Positions 44,731-53,932 of a stretch of DNA of 64,000 nt are shown in pieces (the stretch's first letter is position 1; each line of letters begins with the position of its first letter). Source of the DNA: Alphaproteobacteria bacterium (GTDB lineage Bacteria; Pseudomonadota; Alphaproteobacteria; Sphingomonadales; Sphingomonadaceae); contig JAGWWF010000020.1 of NCBI GenBank assembly GCA_018970445.1, positions 1 to 64,000 on the forward strand, in the 5' to 3' direction. Under the pieces are notes generated by a model that did no database searches, was not told the origin of the DNA, and saw only the letters and a list, made by a program, of their open reading frames with translations. Made by a program: the position numbers and the translations under genes.

Positions 44731-46020
44731 TCAGTCGCGGAAGGGGTCGCGCACTAGGATCGTGTCCTCGCGTTCCGGGGAGGTGCTGACCAGCGCCACC
44801 GGGCATTCGGTCAGTTCCTCGATGCGGCGGATATATTTGATCGCCTGGGCCGGCAGATCGGCCCAGCTGCGCGCGCCGGCGGTTGATTGGCTCCAGCCTT
44901 CGAACCGTTCGTACACCGGCTCCACCCGGGCCTGGTCGGCGGGGTGAGCGGGCAGGTGATCCAGCAGCGCGCCATCCAGCCGATAGCCGGTGCAGATCAT
45001 CAGCGCGTCAAACCCATCCAGCACATCCAGCTTGGTCAGCGCCATGCCGCTGATGCCCGAAATGGCGGCAGACTGGCGCACCAGCACCGCATCGAACCAG
45101 CCGCAGCGGCGCTTGCGCCCCGTCACGGTGCCGAATTCGCGGCCGCGCGTGCCCAGCGCCTCGCCGGTGGCGTTGTCCTGCTCGGTGGGGAAGGGCCCGC
45201 TGCCCACGCGGGTGGTGTAGGCCTTCACGATGCCCAGCACATAGCCGGTGGCGCCCGGCCCCATGCCCGAACCGGCCGCCGCCTGGCCGGCCACCACGTT
45301 GGACGAGGTGACAAAGGGCCAAGTGCCATGATCGACATCGAGCAGCACGCCCTGCGCGCCTTCGAACAGGATGCGATCGCGCCGTGCCCGCGCATCCTGC
45401 AGCCGTTTCCACACCGGCTGGATATAGGGCAGCACCGCCGGTGCGACATCGGCCAGCTGGGTCTTCAGCTCATCCGCATCGACCGGGGCCACGCCAAAGC
45501 CGGCGCGCAGGGCATTGTGATGCGCCAGCAGCCGCTCCAGCTGCGGCGCGATCGCATCCAGATGTGCCAGATCGATCACCCGCAGCGCGCGGCGGCCCAC
45601 CTTGTCTTCATAGGCCGGGCCAATGCCGCGGCGGGTGGTGCCGATCTTGCCGGCACCCATCGCATCTTCGCGCAGCGCATCCAGATCGCGATGCAGCGGC
45701 AGGATCAGCGGCGCGGTTTCCGAAACGGCCAGGTTGTCGGGCGTGATGGTCACCCCCATCGCCGAAATGCGCGCCACCTCGTCGCGAAAATGCCAGGGAT
45801 CGAACACCACGCCATTGCCGATCACGCTCAACGTGCCGCGCACGATGCCCGATGGCAGCAGCGACAATTTGTAGGTGTGGTTGCCCACCACCAGCGTGTG
45901 GCCGGCATTGTGGCCGCCCTGGAAGCGCACCACCACATCGGCCCGGGCCGACAGCCAGTCGACAATCTTGCCCTTGCCCTCATCGCCCCACTGGGCGCCC
46001 ACAACCGTGACGTTCGGCAT
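44731..46020 (-). CDS. purA: Adenylosuccinate synthetase
   Basis: GTP-dependent ligation of IMP and aspartate in AMP synthesis. The 429-residue product starts with the GTP P-loop [16 protein letters not shown] (near residue 8), [23 protein letters not shown] and the late [12 protein letters not shown]. It follows an SDR gene by 14 bases in what looks like one long transcript with NAD-precursor uptake genes. Confidence 0.97.
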   Translation of the reverse strand: MPNVTVVGAQWGDEGKGKIVDWLSARADVVVRFQGGHNAGHTLVVGNHTYKLSLLPSGIVRGTLSVIGNGVVFDPWHFRDEVARISAMGVTITPDNLAVSETAPLILPLHRDLDALREDAMGAGKIGTTRRGIGPAYEDKVGRRALRVIDLAHLDAIAPQLERLLAHHNALRAGFGVAPVDADELKTQLADVAPAVLPYIQPVWKRLQDARARRDRILFEGAQGVLLDVDHGTWPFVTSSNVVAGQAAAGSGMGPGATGYVLGIVKAYTTRVGSGPFPTEQDNATGEALGTRGREFGTVTGRKRRCGWFDAVLVRQSAAISGISGMALTKLDVLDGFDALMICTGYRLDGALLDHLPAHPADQARVEPVYERFEGWSQSTAGARSWADLPAQAIKYIRRIEELTECPVALVSTSPEREDTILVRDPFRD

Positions 46021-46034
46021 GTCAGTCCTTCTTG

Positions 46035-46736
46035 TCAGCGCACATAGGAAGCGCCGTTGATATCGATGGTGGCCCCGGTGAGCGAGGCCGGGGCGGTGGT
46101 GGCCAGCCAGCGGATGGTTTCGGCCACTTCCTGCGGACTGGCAACCCGGCCCAGCGGGATGTCGGCCAGCAACTTGTCGCCGCCGCGGCTGGCCAGATAT
46201 TCTTCGGCCATGCCGGTCATGGTAAATCCCGGCGTGATGGCAAAGGCCAAAATCCCTTGCGCGGCATAGGCGCGGGCGATGCTTTTCGTCATCGCCAGCA
46301 TGCCGCCCTTGGCCGCCGCATAATGCCAGTGATTGGGCGAATCGCCGCGATGGCCGGCGCGGCTGGCGACATTGATGATGCGGCCGCCACCATGTTGCTG
46401 GAAATGCAGAACGGCGTGGCGGCACAGATCGGCGGCCGATTGCAGGTTGATCGCCAGGCTGCGTGCCCAGGCGGTCGCAAAGCCGTCTGCATCATCGATG
46501 CTGGCCGCTTCGAACACGCCGGCGTTGTTCACCACCACGTCGATGCGGCCATTGGCCCGCGCCAGCGCCTGTTCCCACAGCGCGTCGGCCGCACGCTGCG
46601 CGGCAAGATCAGCCGCGATCAGGCCGTCGCCGCCGGTGGTGGACTGGCCGATCACGGTGCAGCCGGCGGCCTTCAACGCGGTGTGCGCGGCCGCACCGAT
46701 GCCGCGTGATGCGCCGGTGATCAGGATGCTGGTCAT
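46035..46736 (-). CDS. Short-chain dehydrogenase/reductase (FabG-like)
   Basis: A 233-residue classical [13 protein letters not shown] at the N-terminus, NNAG near residue 72, and catalytic Ser-Tyr-Lys in [24 protein letters not shown], ending [16 protein letters not shown]. The ATG overlaps the kinase stop upstream (ATGA). Substrate not identifiable; the context of NAD-precursor salvage and purA suggests no obvious pathway step. Confidence 0.87.
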   Translation of the reverse strand: MTSILITGASRGIGAAAHTALKAAGCTVIGQSTTGGDGLIAADLAAQRAADALWEQALARANGRIDVVVNNAGVFEAASIDDADGFATAWARSLAINLQSAADLCRHAVLHFQQHGGGRIINVASRAGHRGDSPNHWHYAAAKGGMLAMTKSIARAYAAQGILAFAITPGFTMTGMAEEYLASRGGDKLLADIPLGRVASPQEVAETIRWLATTAPASLTGATIDINGASYVR

Positions 46737-47266
46737 GTCAGGGCCTCTCCTGGGGCATGGGTGCTGCGGATGGCGGCTTCGGCCTGGGCCCGCCGCTGAA
46801 CCCAGTTGCCGGAAATCGGCACGGGTGCAATGCCGCGCTGTGCCAGTTCATCGTTGATCACCTGGTGGAACCGCAGGCGTTCGCTGCCCAGGAACTGGCG
46901 GGTGCCATCGGCCACCCACGGCGTGTCGGGCGCGAACAGCAGGTGACGATGGGCCAGCGACGGCGTGGCTGACAATTCAGCATCGCGGTGCCCGTGCAGC
47001 ATGCGGAACCAGGCAGCGGTGGTGACAATGTCGGTATCCTCGATCAGCAGGGCCGGGCCGGCTGCGATCAGCGCCCGGCAGCGGCGGGCATGTTCGCGGG
47101 CGATGGCACGCAGGGCATCGGGGGTGAAATCGGTGCTGATGGTTTCGGCAAACTCGCGTCCATATTCGGGCATCAGCCTGGCACCAGGCGTGGCGCACAA
47201 CTGCTGTGCCAGGGTGGATTTGCCGGTGGATTCCACCCCGGTGAAACAGATGTGCCGCATGGCCAT
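46733..47266 (-). CDS. NadR-like nucleotide/nicotinamide riboside kinase (AAA ATPase)
   Basis: A 177-residue P-loop protein with Walker A GVESTGKST and LIEDTDIVTTAAW as the Walker B-like segment, matching the C-terminal kinase part of NadR, which phosphorylates nicotinamide riboside to NMN. It lacks the adenylyltransferase and regulatory domains of full NadR. Start ATG overlaps the pnuC stop (TGATG), a pairing that strongly supports riboside phosphorylation after import. The frame continues upstream through pnuC and that part is rejected. Confidence 0.85.
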   Translation of the reverse strand: MAMRHICFTGVESTGKSTLAQQLCATPGARLMPEYGREFAETISTDFTPDALRAIAREHARRCRALIAAGPALLIEDTDIVTTAAWFRMLHGHRDAELSATPSLAHRHLLFAPDTPWVADGTRQFLGSERLRFHQVINDELAQRGIAPVPISGNWVQRRAQAEAAIRSTHAPGEALT

Positions 47267-47814
47267 CACGCCGCCGCCTGCCAGCGCCGCCAGCTGTAGA
47301 GCGCGATGGCCAGAAAGGCGACATACAGCCCGGCGGTGATCCACAATGCCTGGCTGGCATAAAGCCCGATCGACAGGATATTCACCCCCACCCACAGCGG
47401 CCAGCCTTGCAGATAACGGCCGTTGGTGAGCAGTTGCGCCACCAGCGACCAGCCCGCCACCGCGCCATCGGCCAGCGGGGCTGCTGCATCGGTTTCGCGC
47501 AGCAGCAGCGCCAGCAGGCCCGAAGCAGCTACCCCGGCACCGATCACCGCCGGCCAACCCCGGCGCGGCATGTGCCGCACCGCCACCGCGCCATTGCTGG
47601 CCGGGGCCTTGATCCAAGCCCACAGCCCCTGTGCCTGCGCCACCAGGAAAAAGATCTGCAAGCCGGCCACGGCATAGAGCCGGCCTTGCCAGAACACGCC
47701 GGCCAATATCAGCACCATCGCCATGCCAGCCGGGAAATTCCACACCGACCGCCGCGCCAGCAGCAGCATGTTGGCCAGCCCAAAGCCTGCCGCCAGAATT
47801 TCCCACGGGTTCAC
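47266..47814 (-). CDS. pnuC: Nicotinamide riboside transporter PnuC
   Basis: Inner-membrane facilitator of nicotinamide riboside. The 182-residue product begins at GTG (AAGG 7 bases before), starts NPWEILAAGFGLANMLLLAR, and has about seven hydrophobic segments with the PnuC-typical WNFPAGMAMV and the late LWVGVNILSIGLYA. A strong hairpin terminator lies between it and the upstream TonB receptor, so it may rely on read-through or its own promoter. Coupled to the kinase next in line. Confidence 0.92.
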   Translation of the reverse strand: MNPWEILAAGFGLANMLLLARRSVWNFPAGMAMVLILAGVFWQGRLYAVAGLQIFFLVAQAQGLWAWIKAPASNGAVAVRHMPRRGWPAVIGAGVAASGLLALLLRETDAAAPLADGAVAGWSLVAQLLTNGRYLQGWPLWVGVNILSIGLYASQALWITAGLYVAFLAIALYSWRRWQAAA

Positions 47815-47851
47815 GCCGCGCCTTAAGCCCGGCAGCACGGCATTTTGCAAG

Positions 47852-47884
47852 AAAAAGGGGGCGCACCGTTGCTGGCGCGCCCCC
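47852..47884 (-). terminator. Terminator between TonB receptor and pnuC
   Basis: GGGGGCGC pairs perfectly with GCGCCCCC around a 12-base loop, followed by TTTTTCTT on the minus strand. It lies 25 bases after the receptor stop and 38 bases before the pnuC start, so it limits expression of the inner-membrane and cytosolic part. Confidence 0.85.
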
Positions 47885-47908
47885 ATTTTCAGCGATGTTC
47901 CGCCGCGA

Positions 47909-50425
47909 TCAGAAGCGATAGCGCACCAGACCACCGAAGGTGCGCGGCTGGTTGCGATAGCCCGACAGCGTGCCGGCCTGGGCAACACCGGGGAAGATGG
48001 TGGTGATCCAGGCTTCATCGGTGAGGTTCCGGGCCCAGATCGACAGGTCCAGCTTGTCGTTCAGCACCAGAGTCGCCGAGGTGTTGAGGTTGTTCACCTC
48101 GCGCACCAGGCTCACCGTGCCCTGGGCGATCTGCGTCGGGGCTTCGTGCTGATAATCAACGTGGAACAGCAGCTTGGCCTTGTCGTTCAGGCGGGCGGTG
48201 TAATCCGCGCCCAGCGACACCGCGAATTCCGGCGTGCCGGCCACGCGCTGGCCGGTCAGATCAACCGGCACGGTGGAAAAGCTGCCGGCCACCAGCGCAG
48301 CGCCGCCCGGGAAGCGATCGAACTTCGCATCCAGGAAGGTCATGCTGGCGGTGAAGCGCAGATCGCGGGTGGGCGACAGCGAGCTGTCGATTTCCAGACC
48401 GCGCACCGATTGCTGATCGGCGTTGGCCAGGATGAAGCCGGTGCCGGAGAACACGTTGCTCTGGAAGCCGCGCAGCGTTTGCTCGAACAGGGCGACGTTG
48501 ACGGCAAAGCCTTCCCACTGGCCCTTCACGCCGATTTCGTAGACGGATGCATGTTCCGGATTGGCAAAGCGCGAACCGGTGGTGAGGTTCACCGGCAGGT
48601 TGGCGCCCAGCGCCGTGCGGATCGGCGATGCGGCCGGGGCCGGGGACTGCGCCGTCGAACCCGGAATGAACTGGGAAGCGAACGGACGCGAATCAGCTGA
48701 CAGGTTGAACGAGCTGGCCTTGAAGCCGGTCGCATGGGTGGCATACATGTTGATGTTGTCGCTCAGCTTGTACGACAGCCGCAGCGTGTAGGCGAAATCG
48801 GTATCAGAGGTGCGACCATCTTCCACCGCGTTGGGGAAGTTCAGGAACGGCGGCAGGAACTGCAGCGCGCGCAGGCCCAGGAAGGGGTTGGCGCTGGTTG
48901 CAGCAACCGAAGCCGGCACCCCGGCGTTCACACCGGCACGCACCAGATCGAGACCGGAGAAGACATCGGTGCTGGTCACATTGGTCGTCACGTTCTTGCG
49001 GTCACTCGTATAATTGCCGCCGGCGGTGAAGATCAGGCCGTCAACGATTTCCCAATCAGCGGTACCGAAGATCGAGATGGCGCGGTTGCGATAATCATAA
49101 TCCTCGAACCGGCCCTGGCCCTGGCCGCCAAACGCGCCAGCGGGCGTGCCCGGCAGCAGCGCGCGCAGCGTCGGTTCCAGACTGGTATAGGCCCCGCCCG
49201 ACAGGGCGCTGGCATAGCCCCGGAAATCGCGGCCGAAGGTGAGCGCCGCCTGGGCATCGATGTTTTCGTGGAAATAGAAGGCGCCGAGCAGGAAGTTGAT
49301 CGGACCATCGAAATTCGAGGCAATGCGGAATTCCGCCGTGTAGGTGTCGATGGCGTTGCGACCACGGTTGGCACCGATGATGTCGGCACTGGTGAAATCG
49401 CTGTCGGCATTGGTGTTCAGCCGCACGCCGCGATAGGCGCCGATGAAGGTCAGATCAAACTGGCCGACATTGTAATCGGCCTGAGCCGACACGCCGAAAT
49501 TGTCGATCTTGTTTTCAGAAGCAAAGTTGGTTGCCGATTCCAGCGCCAGCGGCTGGTTGGAAATGATCCGGCCACCCAGGGCGCGCACCGCGTTGCCCGT
49601 CGGGCCATCGACGATGTTGACCACTGAGCAGCAGACTTCGTCGATCGTGTCATAATCGGCGATCAGGCGCAGCTTGAAATCGTCCGACGGCTTGAACAGC
49701 AGCTGGCCGCGCACGCCGCCACGGTTGCGTTCATTGTCGTTGCGGTTCAGCGTGACGTTGCGGACATAGCCGTCGCGGCGGTTGAAGTTGCCGGCCAGGC
49801 TGAAGGCGACGGTGTCGCTGATCGGGCCGGTGATTTCGGCGCGGGCAACCACCGCATTGTAATTGCCATAGGACAGTTCGGCAGCGCCGCCGAATTCGAA
49901 CTTGGGCTCGGCGGTGACGACCGAGATGATGCCGGCCGACGCGTTCTTGCCGAAAAGCGTCGATTGCGGGCCGCGCAGCACTTCCACCCGCTCCAGGCTG
50001 GGCAGATCGCCGATGGCGGCGGCCGAACGGCTGCGATAGACGCCGTCGATGAACACGCCCACGCTGGGTTCGATGCCGGCGTTGTTGGCACCGTTGCCGA
50101 AACCGCGGATGATGAAGTTGGTGTTGGCCGACGACTGCAGCTGCGACACGCGCAAGCTGGGCACCAGCGTCTGCAGATCAAGCGCGTCGCGGATCTGCGC
50201 CACTTCCAGCGTCGCCTTGCTGGCCACCGAAACGGCGATCGCGGTGTCCTGCAGGGTCTTGGCCTGCTTGGATGCGGTGACGATGATGATGTCGTCTTCC
50301 GCTTCTTCGGCAGCGGCCGTGGCGGGCGCGGCGGTCTGGGCCAGGGCCGGAGCGGTCAACGCAGTTGCGCCCAGCAGGACCAGCGCACGCAAGGCGGCGT
50401 GGCGCGAGAATTCGTTCAGTCGCAT
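47909..50425 (-). CDS. TonB-dependent receptor (probable nicotinamide riboside-linked)
   Basis: An 838-residue outer-membrane receptor: signal peptide (MRLNEFSRHAALRALVLLGA), a TonB-box-like DIIIVTASK at about residue 45, plug (LQTLVPSLRVSQLQSS, GVFIDGVYRSRSAAAIGDLP, ERVEVLRGPQSTLFGKNASA) and a barrel ending in RYRF, the expected C-terminal aromatic. GGAAGGA precedes the ATG. The next genes are pnuC and a NadR-like kinase, so nicotinamide riboside or another NAD precursor is the likely cargo; that rests on context only. Confidence 0.93.
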   Translation of the reverse strand: MRLNEFSRHAALRALVLLGATALTAPALAQTAAPATAAAEEAEDDIIIVTASKQAKTLQDTAIAVSVASKATLEVAQIRDALDLQTLVPSLRVSQLQSSANTNFIIRGFGNGANNAGIEPSVGVFIDGVYRSRSAAAIGDLPSLERVEVLRGPQSTLFGKNASAGIISVVTAEPKFEFGGAAELSYGNYNAVVARAEITGPISDTVAFSLAGNFNRRDGYVRNVTLNRNDNERNRGGVRGQLLFKPSDDFKLRLIADYDTIDEVCCSVVNIVDGPTGNAVRALGGRIISNQPLALESATNFASENKIDNFGVSAQADYNVGQFDLTFIGAYRGVRLNTNADSDFTSADIIGANRGRNAIDTYTAEFRIASNFDGPINFLLGAFYFHENIDAQAALTFGRDFRGYASALSGGAYTSLEPTLRALLPGTPAGAFGGQGQGRFEDYDYRNRAISIFGTADWEIVDGLIFTAGGNYTSDRKNVTTNVTSTDVFSGLDLVRAGVNAGVPASVAATSANPFLGLRALQFLPPFLNFPNAVEDGRTSDTDFAYTLRLSYKLSDNINMYATHATGFKASSFNLSADSRPFASQFIPGSTAQSPAPAASPIRTALGANLPVNLTTGSRFANPEHASVYEIGVKGQWEGFAVNVALFEQTLRGFQSNVFSGTGFILANADQQSVRGLEIDSSLSPTRDLRFTASMTFLDAKFDRFPGGAALVAGSFSTVPVDLTGQRVAGTPEFAVSLGADYTARLNDKAKLLFHVDYQHEAPTQIAQGTVSLVREVNNLNTSATLVLNDKLDLSIWARNLTDEAWITTIFPGVAQAGTLSGYRNQPRTFGGLVRYRF

Positions 50426-50500
50426 GTCAATCCTTCCCAAAAAGCGGGGCCCATGCAGGGGGCGGCCCCGTTCGTGCCCGTTGGCCGGGCGACGCGTCCC

Positions 50501-50528
50501 GGATTACAGGGCGGAAAGCATTTTGCAA
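50501..50528 (-). promoter_or_regulatory. Weak candidate promoter of the TonB receptor
   Basis: Minus-strand TTGCAA and TAATCC spaced by 16 bases, 75 bases before the ATG. The 198-base spacer shared with the divergent GNAT holds nothing else that I can name, except a G/C-rich hairpin close to the receptor start. Confidence 0.3.
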
Positions 50529-50623
50529 GCCGGGGGGGCACAAGGCCGGTCCACTGTTGCCGCCATGCAACGAAACTGCAAAATAGGCCCGCCAGACGCA
50601 GCCACAAGGAGCGCACGCACGTC

Positions 50624-51142
50624 ATGTCGGATTGGGAACTCAGCACCGATCGCCTGTTCATCCGCCCGATGCGGGTGGCCGATGCGCGCGAATGGCATGT
50701 GATCCGCGCCAGTGCGCCCTATGATCCCGTTACCCGCAGCATGGACGAAAGCGTGGCGATGATTGCGGCCATGCAGGCGCGCGCGGCTCCCGATTCCGAT
50801 GGCTCGCAGCAATTCAGCATCCTCGGCAAGGATGATCGCATGCTGGGCGATCTGGGCATACGATTCTCGCCGCCGTTCAATGCCACGGCGGAAATCGGCT
50901 TTGCCATTGATGCCGCCGAACGCGGCAAGGGCCTGGCCAGCGAGGCGGTGGCCGCGATGGTGCGGCTGCTGTTCCATCGCGGCCGCCGTCGGCTGATGGC
51001 GGTCACCGACGTGCGCAACCGCGCCGCCCAGCGTGTGCTGGAACGCAACTGGTTTCGCCTGGAAGGCCGCTTTGTCGAAAGCTGGCGCGAAGGTGATCTT
51101 TGGTTCGATGAACTGTCCTATGCCCGGTTGGTGAGCGATTGA
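50624..51142 (+). CDS. GNAT acetyltransferase of the ribosomal-protein type
   Basis: A 172-residue GNAT: LSTDRLFIRPMRVADAREWH at the start, IGFAIDAAERGKGLASEAVA as the acetyl-CoA motif A, and VRNRAAQRVLERNWFRLEG as motif B. This arrangement is that of the RimJ/RimL branch, which acetylates protein N-termini or small molecules. AAGGAG lies 12 bases before the ATG, slightly far. Stop overlaps the next ATG (TGATG). Confidence 0.85.
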   Translation: MSDWELSTDRLFIRPMRVADAREWHVIRASAPYDPVTRSMDESVAMIAAMQARAAPDSDGSQQFSILGKDDRMLGDLGIRFSPPFNATAEIGFAIDAAERGKGLASEAVAAMVRLLFHRGRRRLMAVTDVRNRAAQRVLERNWFRLEGRFVESWREGDLWFDELSYARLVSD

Positions 51143-52122
51143 TGGCCATTCCCACAAGGGATCAGGTTGAGGCGCTGATCGCGGCGCCGGTCACGGCCAT
51201 CGAGCCGCTGTCGGGCGGCGCCTCGTCGGCCACCTATGCCGTGGATGCGCAGCGCGGCGACGGCACGCCATGGCCGCTGATCCTGCAATGCGCCGCCACT
51301 GGCAGCGTGCCCGAAGGCGGTCTGCCGCGCGCCGATCAGGCCCGCCTGCAACAGATCGCCTTTCAGGCTGGCCTGCCCGTGGCCGAAGTGGTGCGCGTGC
51401 TCACCCCTGAAGATGGCCTTGGTGAAGGCTTCATCATGGCCCGCCTGCCTGGCGAGGCGTTGGCGCCCAAATGGCTGAAACTGCCGGACTATGCCCTCGC
51501 CCGGGCCGGTCTCACCAGCCAGTGCGCCGCCGTTCTGGCGCACTTGCACCGGTTGCCGTTGGCCGATGCTGCGGGGCTGAAACTGCCGCGGGGCAGCACG
51601 GCCGAAGCATTGGCACGCATGTTTGCCAATTATCGCCGCTTTGGCGTGGATTCGCCGGTGTTCGATCTGGCCTTTGCCTGGCTGCAGGCGCGGCTGGAGA
51701 ATCGGCCGGCAACCACGATCGTGCATGGCGATTTCCGTTCCGGCAACTTCCTGGTGGCCCCCGACGGGCTGGTGGCGGTGCTGGACTGGGAACTGGCGCA
51801 CCTGGGTGATGGCCACGAGGATCTGGGCTGGCTGTGCTGCAACGCCTGGCGCTTTGGGCTGTGGGATCGACCGGTGGGCGGCTTTGGCCAGCGTGAAGAG
51901 CTTTATGCTGCCTATGAAGCTGCCGGCGGCGCCCCGGTGAACCGTGACCGGGCCGCCTGGTGGGAGATGTTCGGCACGCTGAAATGGGGAATCGCCTGTC
52001 TGCAACTGGGCGATGACCATGTGTCGGGGCGGTTGCGAACCGTGGAACGCGCTGCCATTGGCCGGCGGGTGTCCGAAGTGGAACTGGACCTGATGCACCT
52101 GCTGAAATTCGGGAGCCTGTGA
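51142..52122 (+). CDS. APH-family phosphotransferase (FadE-linked type)
   Basis: A 326-residue aminoglycoside-phosphotransferase-fold protein: LSGGASSATYAV at the nucleotide loop, VHGDFRSGNFLV catalytic loop with D and N, and LDWELAHLGDGHEDLGWL as the metal-binding segment. This subfamily is not usually a resistance enzyme; members sit beside acyl-CoA dehydrogenases and DUF6285 proteins and may act in acyl or alcohol catabolism. Both ends are joined to neighbours by TGATG overlaps. Confidence 0.88.
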   Translation: MAIPTRDQVEALIAAPVTAIEPLSGGASSATYAVDAQRGDGTPWPLILQCAATGSVPEGGLPRADQARLQQIAFQAGLPVAEVVRVLTPEDGLGEGFIMARLPGEALAPKWLKLPDYALARAGLTSQCAAVLAHLHRLPLADAAGLKLPRGSTAEALARMFANYRRFGVDSPVFDLAFAWLQARLENRPATTIVHGDFRSGNFLVAPDGLVAVLDWELAHLGDGHEDLGWLCCNAWRFGLWDRPVGGFGQREELYAAYEAAGGAPVNRDRAAWWEMFGTLKWGIACLQLGDDHVSGRLRTVERAAIGRRVSEVELDLMHLLKFGSL

Positions 52123-52481
52123 TGGCCGAACAGATCGAAGCCACCACGCTGATCGAAGCGGTGCAGCTGTTCCTTGCCGAACTGGAGCCCGAATTGAAAG
52201 GCCGCCGCGCCTTTCATGCCAAGGTGGCGCAAAACGCCCTGGCCATCGTGGCGCGCGAACTGGCACAAAACCCGCAGGCGACCGAACAGACGCTGCTGGC
52301 TGGCGTGATCGGCCATGCAGCGCCGCTTGACGATCTGCGCGCCGATCTGTGCCACCAACTGCGCGTCGGCACGATGGGCGAGGCAGCACCCGGCCTGATC
52401 GATGCGCTGCTTGGCGTTGCGCTGGCCAAATGCGGCGTGGACAACCCGCGCTATTCCACCTTCAAGCGGCTGGCGGGCTGA
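52122..52481 (+). CDS. DUF6285-type protein
   Basis: A 119-residue soluble protein, mostly helical: TTLIEAVQLFLAELEPELKG, HAKVAQNALAIVARELAQNP and KCGVDNPRYSTFKRLAG. It matches in length and position the DUF6285 partner that often follows this phosphotransferase. GGGAG lies 7 bases before the ATG, which overlaps the preceding stop. Function unknown. Confidence 0.75.
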   Translation: MAEQIEATTLIEAVQLFLAELEPELKGRRAFHAKVAQNALAIVARELAQNPQATEQTLLAGVIGHAAPLDDLRADLCHQLRVGTMGEAAPGLIDALLGVALAKCGVDNPRYSTFKRLAG

Positions 52482-52499
52482 ACCCGCCGCCCACCCGGA

Positions 52500-53489
52500 T
52501 CACCCATCCATCCGGTCCAGCCACGGCCGCAGCAGCGCCAGATAAGCCGCTGGATTGTCCAGCATGATGCTGTGGGCAGCGCCGGGAATTTCGGCAAAGG
52601 GCGCGCTTGCCCGCTCGGCAAAGCCGGCGACCGTTGCCGGCCGCGCCTCGTCATCATGGCCGGCCACGAACAGGCTGCGCCCGCCGTCCAGACGGGCCAG
52701 CAAAGGTCGGCCATCATAGGGTTTCAGCGTGCCGGTGCAGGTGAATTCGGCGCGGCCCCACATGTGGTTATAGAGCGCCGGCGCGAACGGTGCGGGCAAG
52801 GCATCGCGATAGGCGGCAATCGCCGGCGGCGGCTGCACCTGCCGCACATGTGCGGCATAGAATTCGTCGGTGGCGGCCTGGCAGGCGGCTGCCGGCGCGG
52901 CCCCCGGCGTGTCGCAGGTATCCAGCAGGCTGCGCACATCAGCCGGCATCCCGGCCTTCAGCAGCGCCGCATCCTGCAGCCAGACCGATGTGGCGACCAG
53001 CGGTGATTGCAGCACCAGGCTGGCCAGTGCCGCAGGCCGGCGTGCGCCATATTCCAGCGCCAGCGTGCCGCCCCAGCTGCCACCCAGCACATGCCAGCGC
53101 GGGATTGCGAAATGGGCCCGGATCGCCTCGATCTCGGCCAGAAAGCGTGGCACCGTCCAGTTGGCCGGATCGCCCGGCCGGTCGGACCGGCCGCAATCCA
53201 GCTGGTCATACAGGATCACCGCCCGTTCATCGGCCATGGACGTGGCGTTGAGCCAGCCCCAATGTGATCCGCCCGGCCCGCCATGGATGAACAGGATTGG
53301 CGGCTTGCCGTTCAGCGCGCCATTGATGCGCACATAGATACGGCCGCCTGGCACCGCCACCATGGCTTCGCGATCCGGTGCGATGCGGATGCCGGGCGCG
53401 GTCGCGCCCTGCCGCAATGGCCGGGCCGCCAGCCGGGCCGGCAGCAGGCTGGCCAGGCCCGCGGCCAGAAGGGTGCGCCGCGCCATCAT
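52500..53489 (-). CDS. Exported alpha/beta hydrolase, proline-iminopeptidase-like
   Basis: A 329-residue hydrolase with FIHGGPGGSHWGW, the HGGPG oxyanion motif, nucleophile elbow GGSWGG, and late histidine in GAAHSIM. The N-terminus (MMARRTLLAAGLASLLPARL) has two arginines before a hydrophobic stretch and may be a Tat-type signal. S33-type peptidases remove N-terminal proline, but related enzymes act on esters and epoxides. The ATG pair overlaps the cupin stop; third gene of the P450 unit. Confidence 0.82.
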   Translation of the reverse strand: MMARRTLLAAGLASLLPARLAARPLRQGATAPGIRIAPDREAMVAVPGGRIYVRINGALNGKPPILFIHGGPGGSHWGWLNATSMADERAVILYDQLDCGRSDRPGDPANWTVPRFLAEIEAIRAHFAIPRWHVLGGSWGGTLALEYGARRPAALASLVLQSPLVATSVWLQDAALLKAGMPADVRSLLDTCDTPGAAPAAACQAATDEFYAAHVRQVQPPPAIAAYRDALPAPFAPALYNHMWGRAEFTCTGTLKPYDGRPLLARLDGGRSLFVAGHDDEARPATVAGFAERASAPFAEIPGAAHSIMLDNPAAYLALLRPWLDRMDG

Positions 53490-53923
53490 GATTTGCGACG
53501 GAAGCCGGTGGGATCAAGGTGCATGTCGATATCCGGATAATGGCATTCATCCACATCGGGCCGGTCGGTGCCGATGGCCAGGAAGCGGCAGGGCCGGGCG
53601 CTGCGGTTCTGCAGATGATGGCCGTTGGCCGCGCCGGCCGGGAAGCAGGCGATGTCGCCGCGCTGCAGCCGGGTTTCGCCGCCATCCTCCACCAGCACGG
53701 CCTCGCCATCCAGCATCACCAGCATTTCGTCTTCATGGCTGTGCCAATGGCGCTGGCTGGACCAGGCACCCGGTGCCAGCGTGACGAGATTGGCGCCAAA
53801 CTGGGTCAATCCGCCGGCCGCCGCCACCGCCTGCCAGCTGCGCCCCGCCACGTCCCGCTGATAGGGCGTAAGATAGCCGGATCGGGCGATGACGGGCAGG
53901 GTGGCGGGATCAATCCTGGGCAC
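53486..53923 (-). CDS. Cupin-domain protein
   Basis: A 145-residue single cupin: RHWHSHEDEMLVMLDG gives the HxH(x)nE metal motif and GANGHHLQN-like NGHHLQNRS gives the later histidine. Start is GTG, 9 bases after the P450 stop, with no Shine-Dalgarno, so it probably depends on coupled translation. Between the P450 and the hydrolase; it may be a small oxygenase, isomerase or sensor, which sequence does not decide. Confidence 0.78.
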   Translation of the reverse strand: MPRIDPATLPVIARSGYLTPYQRDVAGRSWQAVAAAGGLTQFGANLVTLAPGAWSSQRHWHSHEDEMLVMLDGEAVLVEDGGETRLQRGDIACFPAGAANGHHLQNRSARPCRFLAIGTDRPDVDECHYPDIDMHLDPTGFRRKS

Positions 53924-53932
53924 GGGTGGCGA

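Noticed and set aside
47267-47866. N-terminal extension of the NadR-like kinase
   Set aside because: It overlaps pnuC in another frame; the P-loop begins right after the ATG at 47266.
51142-52122. Aminoglycoside resistance gene
   Set aside because: The subfamily, with its DUF6285 partner, is associated with catabolic loci rather than drug resistance; fold similarity alone is not evidence of resistance.
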